DNA of 64,000 nt, from the NCBI RefSeq assembly GCF_937888285.1, contig NZ_CALART010000077.1, positions 9,252 to 73,251 of the forward strand, read 5' to 3'. The stretch comes from an uncultured Aquimonas sp. (GTDB taxonomy: Bacteria > Pseudomonadota > Gammaproteobacteria > Xanthomonadales > Xanthomonadaceae). This document shows, in pieces, positions 59,755 through 64,000 of the stretch. The notes beneath the pieces were generated by a model. That model saw nothing but the letters and a program-made list of their open reading frames with translations, was not told the origin of the DNA and ran no database searches. A program made the position numbers and the translations under genes. Numbering within the stretch: position 1 is the first letter of the stretch; each line of letters opens with the position of its first letter.

Positions 59755-60054
59755 CTACGAAGATAGGCCTGGCCCTGAGCTCTGCGCTTGCCTGTCTGCA
59801 GCCTCCCTCAAAGCCAAGACATAGGAATCCATGCCGTGGCGTCTTGCTCTCTCCACAAGGGCCGAGAACTGTGCCTCTAGCTCCTCTCCACTTGCGCATC
59901 TTGAAAGCGCAATAGGCAAAACATGGAAGATGTCCGAGATCTTCACGGCCGCATTCAAGGTTTCGGCCGCTCGAATCTCTAGAAGTGCAGCCCTGAGCAT
60001 CCAAAGCAGCGCATTTCTAGTTACTTGCACCTGATCGACATCATTACCCATCAA
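59755..60054 (-). CDS. Small protein, candidate immunity partner of the RHS toxin
   Basis: 99 residues, not recognised. Predicted largely helical (NALLWMLRAALLEIRAAETLNAAVKI; EELEAQFSALVERARRHGMDSYVLALREAADRQ), acidic and cytoplasmic, with no signal peptide. Its ATG 60054 overlaps the RHS stop as ATGA. A small gene directly behind and coupled to an RHS toxin tip is the standard place for the cognate immunity gene. Its base composition matches the AT-richer toxin tip more than the chromosome. Function is inferred from position only. Confidence 0.7.
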   Translation of the reverse strand: MMGNDVDQVQVTRNALLWMLRAALLEIRAAETLNAAVKISDIFHVLPIALSRCASGEELEAQFSALVERARRHGMDSYVLALREAADRQAQSSGPGLSS

Positions 60055-63000
60055 AAGTCCCTATATGGCCCCAGTGGATTCTCGTCTATGTTCTTTGGCG
60101 TTTCCGGCAGCTCCTCAACTGGGATCGTTGTGTCGCTCGGCCATCCGCGAGACTTTGCTTCGTTAATGCGGGTATTTCCATCGAGAACTCGATTTCCCTT
60201 CACGGTAATCTTATCGCCTGCGGTCGGATTCTTGATTGATTCTTCAAGATCTCGATCCGAGAGCTCACCGATCTTCGGATCGTTCTGAGGATGACCAGGA
60301 GCATGAATTGTTTCAAGATCCCCAAGCTCGCGCGTCCCCGTGGACGACGGTATACGTTCATCGTCAGACCCACCAGTCACACTATCCGTATCTTGGATTT
60401 CTGTTAGCAGCCTACCGCCTGTAATCCCTACGCGAACCATGGCCGCTGTGCGCTCGATGGTTCTTTGGCAGGCGATTGGGTTCCTTAGGCACAGGCCTCC
60501 TGCAATCGTGGCCGGAATTAGAACCTTTGCGACTCTCCCATCCGGATCCGTATACGAATAAGGATTGTTGTTTGCATACCAGTATCGATTGAAGTTCCCA
60601 CCCGTGCTCAGATCCACATAGACCGGATCCGGGCTGATAAAGCGCATCGCCACCGGGTCGTAGTAGCGGGCCTTCATGTAGGTGAGCCCGGTGCCGCCGT
60701 CCTCCATGTGGCCGGTGAAGGCTGGACCATTCTGATAGCTGCGGCCGATCAGTGTCGAGCCATAGGGCGCGCGGATGTCTTCATGCACCGCGCTACCGAA
60801 GGCGTTTGTCTTCTGCCGTACGCTGCCGATGACATCGGTGTGGATCGCAAGACGGCTGCCGTTGACCGCTTCGCCGATCAGCCGTCCGCCCACACGCGCG
60901 TACTTGCGAGTGGTGCCGTTGCTGCTCCGCTCCCACAGCAGGTCGCCGCCGCGGGTGTAGGCCTGATGAACCGTCTCGCCGCCACGCACCGTGCGTACGC
61001 GGTGCCCGTGGGCGTCGTAGCGGTAGCTCTCGGTGCCGCTCGCACCCCAGCTCTGGGTGCTGGTCAGGCGGTGGGCGCTGTCCCAGTGGAGGGTGAAGTG
61101 CTGATCCCGGAACTGCCGGCCGGTCATCTGGCCGCGCGCGTTGTGGGTGTAGTTGAACAGCGGCGCCGCCTCACCCGCCTGGCTGACGTTCTGCAGCCGG
61201 CCTTGACTGTCGTACGCGTAGGTGAAGTCCGCCGCGCCCATCTGGAAGCTGCGCAGGTTGTCCTGACCGTCATAGCTGAAGTACGCCAAGCCCCAGCTGT
61301 AGCCCCAAGGGCTGCGCAAGGGCGGCTGGGCTGCGCTGTCCGCCAGCGTCAGGCGATCGAGATCGTCGTAGTTCATCCACCGGCTGGCGTTCTGGTAGAA
61401 GCCGGCATTGCCGATCAGATCCGAGATTGTGCTCAGGTTGCCATTGGCATCCCATGCGTACGTCTCCGACAGCCGTGCCACGCCGGCGCTGCTGTCGCTG
61501 CGGGCGCTCGGCAGGCCGCGCGCATTCAGGCTCTGGCTGAAAGTCAGCCCGTTGCCATAGGTCAGGCCGGCCAGCGGGCCAAAGCGGTGCCAGGTGATGT
61601 TGTTCGCGTACTGGCCCATCTGCCGCGGGCGCCCGAGCCCGTCGGGGTCCAGAGCTTCCCAGCTGCTGTCCGGGTAGCCCAATTCTGACAGCGCTCCCTC
61701 ACTGCTGTAGCGGTAGCCGATGGGGAAGCTGTGGCCGTCCACCTGCAGCAATTCCTCGGTGGGCAGGCGCCGCTTGTTATAGCTGTAGGTGTGGCTGATG
61801 CGGCTGCCGACTGGGCCGACGCTGGCCGTCCACAGCGCGCCGTCCGGGTGGTAGGTGAAGTTGATGTCATCGGTGCTGTCAGGATAGTCGATGCCCGTCA
61901 ACTCGTCGCGATCGTTATAGGCGCGCACTACACGTTGGCTGATTGGCACCGATTCGCGATTGCAGGCCGTGGCACTGCTCAGAGCCTGACCGTCGGCCGT
62001 CCACAGGAGGCGGCTGCTGCTGTCGTAGTTCATCACCGTGGCGCCGTGCTCGGGATCGATGCGCTTGCAGAGACGCTGATGGGCGTCGTACACGAAGCGC
62101 CGCGTCACGCTGCTGTGCTGCCACCCCTGGTACAGGCCCGTGCGGGTGACCGCAGTTGGCTTGCCCCAGACATCGCGGTCGATGACCGTCGTCTGCGATA
62201 TCGGTGCCTCGATGCGCACCGGCCAATCGTAGGTCGGCTCGTCGAAGGCCATGAATCGGGAGGTCGTTGCCTTGCCGCGCGCGTTGGTGTCGCGCACCTG
62301 GAAGCCGCTCAGGTACGCGCGTGAGCTGACCAGATTGCCCAGCTCGCTGCTGCGCGTCTCCACAGTCGGGCGATTGAGGGCGTCGTACTGGCGACTAATG
62401 CCGCTGCTGAGCGTGGCATAGCTGGTCGCTGGGTTTGGCAAGGCGCCAGGATAGGATTCGAAGCTGAGGTTGCCGCGCGCGTCATAAGCCTTACGGATGA
62501 AGCGTTCGCTCCCCGGCAGCGTGACGTCGCGCTCGCGCGTCAGGATCGGGCGCCACAGGGCGTCGTACCAGGTGACGTGTTCGTAGCGCCCCCGAGTGTG
62601 GCTGCGCTTCCACAAGCCATTAGGAAGCCCGTACTCATTGCCACTGGAGCGGCCCGTATAGTTGGTCGCCTCGTCACTCCAAGCTGTACTGTCGGTGTAG
62701 CGGTACTCCTTGGCGCGCACCCGCCCGCCATCGTCGTAGAGGTAGCCTGTCACACTGCCGAGCGGATCAGTGATGCTCTCAATCTCGCCACGATCATTCA
62801 CATCGGCGGTCATCGAGAATCCCAAGGGCCGCGAGATCGCCTGGGGTAGGCCGCGCTTGTAGTTGCCTACGCTTGCCTTATTGACGTTAGCGGCGTCGTA
62901 GATCTCGGCCAGCAGCCCACGGTGAGCCGCAGCCGTGTGGTAAACGTAACGCGCCTGCAGAACACCGAATGCATAGACGTGAGTTGGCAAAGCTGTCGCT

Positions 63001-63944
63001 GGATCGAAGGTGGTCTGCGCAGGAATGGTGCTTCCCACCTGCGTGCGCTCGAGTTGCCCGAGCACCCACAGCGCCGTCTGATCGAAGTACGTCAATGATT
63101 CCGTGCGGCTGTAGCCCAGGCTGCTCGATCGGGTCACGCTCAATGGTCGAGCGAAGACATCGAACTGCGCACCGGCCCAGACAAAACTGGTGCCGTCGCG
63201 CGTCGTGGTTGCACCAACTCGGGGACGCGGCTGCTCGCTGATGAAGCCGTCCGCACGCTCGCGCAGGCTGCGCCCTCGCGGGAGAGCGTATGGCTGCCCG
63301 CTCTGCGCCAGCTGATACTCGGTGGTTTCGGTGTGCAGGATATTGGTCGGGCCGGTACCGCGCTCGACCTTGCGCAGCAGCCCCTCGTCATAGCGATAGC
63401 TGTTGCCGAAGGTGTAGCGCACCCACTCGCCGGCTGGGCCTGAAACCGTAGCGATGCTCCGACCGGCGCAGCCGTCGCTGGTGCAGACGGGATCGATCGT
63501 GGCTGGACATCGCGAAGTTGTGAAGCGCGGGCCGCGGGGATTGGGTTCGTTGTCTGCCGAGCAAGCCCAAGACACGGTTGCCCCAAAAGCGTAGTTCCAG
63601 CGCAATTCCGGCAGTGCGGGGCCCGTTACTGTCTTCTCGGAAAGCCGCCAAAGCCAAGTCGCGTGTGGTATGAGCGCAACATCGTTGTCTGGATTATTCG
63701 GCGTGTTGACCCCCGGGTCCCAGTTCAAGCAGACCCGAGCCACATTGCTGCGTCCGTGGCGCCCTTCTGCGACCGTGAACGCGCCCACCGCTCCGGAGGG
63801 GTGCGTAACTTCTCCACGGGGCGTGCCGGATCCCACTGGCGCGCCGATGGATGCACAGTCGCGCTGGCCATCACCGCTGCTGTACTGGATTTCCGCAATG
63901 GACAGGGGGCGCAGTCTCAACAGCCATCGACTGTCATCAGGCAA
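60051..63944 (-). CDS. RHS-repeat polymorphic toxin with ParB-like C-terminal tip
   Basis: 1297 residues. The core is YD-repeat shell (many copies such as YLYDDGGRVRAKEYRY and YRYDAHGHRVRTVRGG) ending in the conserved core boundary RFISPDPVYVDLSTGGNFN ... YSYTDPDGR at about 1137. The 160-residue tip is new sequence, AT-richer than the core. Its last 80 residues (LSDRDLEESIKNPTAGDKIT, GNRVLDGNTRINEAKSRGW, IPVEEL) resemble the ParB/sulfiredoxin fold, where G-x-R-x-x-DGNTR matches the ParB nucleotide box. Begins at TTG 63944; an in-frame TGA lies upstream at 63975-63977, so no N-terminal transport domain is seen and the gene may be shortened. Confidence 0.88.
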   Translation of the reverse strand: MPDDSRWLLRLRPLSIAEIQYSSGDGQRDCASIGAPVGSGTPRGEVTHPSGAVGAFTVAEGRHGRSNVARVCLNWDPGVNTPNNPDNDVALIPHATWLWRLSEKTVTGPALPELRWNYAFGATVSWACSADNEPNPRGPRFTTSRCPATIDPVCTSDGCAGRSIATVSGPAGEWVRYTFGNSYRYDEGLLRKVERGTGPTNILHTETTEYQLAQSGQPYALPRGRSLRERADGFISEQPRPRVGATTTRDGTSFVWAGAQFDVFARPLSVTRSSSLGYSRTESLTYFDQTALWVLGQLERTQVGSTIPAQTTFDPATALPTHVYAFGVLQARYVYHTAAAHRGLLAEIYDAANVNKASVGNYKRGLPQAISRPLGFSMTADVNDRGEIESITDPLGSVTGYLYDDGGRVRAKEYRYTDSTAWSDEATNYTGRSSGNEYGLPNGLWKRSHTRGRYEHVTWYDALWRPILTRERDVTLPGSERFIRKAYDARGNLSFESYPGALPNPATSYATLSSGISRQYDALNRPTVETRSSELGNLVSSRAYLSGFQVRDTNARGKATTSRFMAFDEPTYDWPVRIEAPISQTTVIDRDVWGKPTAVTRTGLYQGWQHSSVTRRFVYDAHQRLCKRIDPEHGATVMNYDSSSRLLWTADGQALSSATACNRESVPISQRVVRAYNDRDELTGIDYPDSTDDINFTYHPDGALWTASVGPVGSRISHTYSYNKRRLPTEELLQVDGHSFPIGYRYSSEGALSELGYPDSSWEALDPDGLGRPRQMGQYANNITWHRFGPLAGLTYGNGLTFSQSLNARGLPSARSDSSAGVARLSETYAWDANGNLSTISDLIGNAGFYQNASRWMNYDDLDRLTLADSAAQPPLRSPWGYSWGLAYFSYDGQDNLRSFQMGAADFTYAYDSQGRLQNVSQAGEAAPLFNYTHNARGQMTGRQFRDQHFTLHWDSAHRLTSTQSWGASGTESYRYDAHGHRVRTVRGGETVHQAYTRGGDLLWERSSNGTTRKYARVGGRLIGEAVNGSRLAIHTDVIGSVRQKTNAFGSAVHEDIRAPYGSTLIGRSYQNGPAFTGHMEDGGTGLTYMKARYYDPVAMRFISPDPVYVDLSTGGNFNRYWYANNNPYSYTDPDGRVAKVLIPATIAGGLCLRNPIACQRTIERTAAMVRVGITGGRLLTEIQDTDSVTGGSDDERIPSSTGTRELGDLETIHAPGHPQNDPKIGELSDRDLEESIKNPTAGDKITVKGNRVLDGNTRINEAKSRGWPSDTTIPVEELPETPKNIDENPLGPYRDF

Positions 63945-64000
63945 GCTAAGGAGCCTCTGAACTACACGACTGTTTCAGTCTTGCCAGGTTTGCAGGGCCA
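63945..64000. other. Window edge upstream of the RHS frame
   Basis: All three minus-strand frames contain a stop within these 56 bases. In the RHS frame the sequence reads ALQTWQD, stop, NSRVVQRLLSLPDDSRWLL, which looks protein-like on both sides of the TGA. A longer RHS gene interrupted by a nonsense change is possible. Confidence 0.4.

Overview
The window is high-GC gammaproteobacterial chromosome. It most resembles the Xanthomonadales (Lysobacterales). The evidence is the gene order ygfZ / SDHAF4 / sdhCDAB / sdhE-ygfX / lolCD / comEC, the gammaproteobacterial gene repertoire (zipA, lgt-thyA-folA, rlmI, cnoX), and dispersed GGGATTCG-type and TAGGAGCG-type repeats as known from that order. 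No rRNA, tRNA or CRISPR was seen. This taxonomic call is an inference from content, not from a search.

Layout. 1-3.1 kb: 3' end of an efflux operon (lipoprotein adaptor, then RND pump) behind a promoter that overlaps a near-perfect operator palindrome. 3.3-6.1 kb: two coupled monoheme cytochromes c, the chaperone-thioredoxin cnoX and zipA. 6.5-17.2 kb: a long conserved block read mostly leftward, with comEC, lolD, lolC, ygfX, sdhE, a MAPEG protein, sdhBADC and SDHAF4, and ygfZ divergent. A 24-copy heptanucleotide array sits inside it. 17.3-31.5 kb: an orphan phosphonate-type binding protein with a probable frameshift in its signal peptide, cbpA, hsp20, folA, thyA, lgt, rlmI, dgkA, a DUF533 / AIM24 pair, an isoaspartyl peptidase, an OmpA-family porin, fadH and a SleB-like hydrolase. 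31.6-43.8 kb: prpE, mdh, a membrane glutaredoxin coupled to an aminotransferase, valS, a diguanylate cyclase, and a methyltransferase coupled to a large unknown membrane protein. 43.9-50.6 kb: the four-gene ligase-associated repair cluster (exonuclease, ATP-dependent ligase, DEXH helicase, pdeM), whose ligase carries a large in-frame insertion. 51-55 kb: a three-gene membrane module (GDYXXLXY, DUF4401, DUF2157) and an exported msrB-msrA pair.

The right end, 55.1-64 kb, is accessory. It holds a coupled Schlafen/AlbA_2-type ATPase plus ParA pair, a REP-associated tyrosine transposase (RAYT) gene split by a 1474-bp IS4-family element with a 10-bp target duplication, and an RHS polymorphic toxin gene. 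The RHS tip looks like a ParB/sulfiredoxin-fold domain, and a small overlapping gene behind it is a candidate immunity gene.

A recurring theme is small palindromic repeat DNA changing genes. A GGTGGGCC/GGCCCACC palindrome occurs nine times at six loci, once in frame inside valS. A second repeat is part of an extra stretch of about 170 codons in the DNA ligase. A third repeat region has duplicated the 3' tail of the GDYXXLXY gene. The split RAYT may be the enzyme that once moved such palindromes; that link is inferred. The best candidates for undescribed systems are the ParA / AlbA_2 pair, the RHS tip with its neighbour, and the palindrome family with the RAYT.
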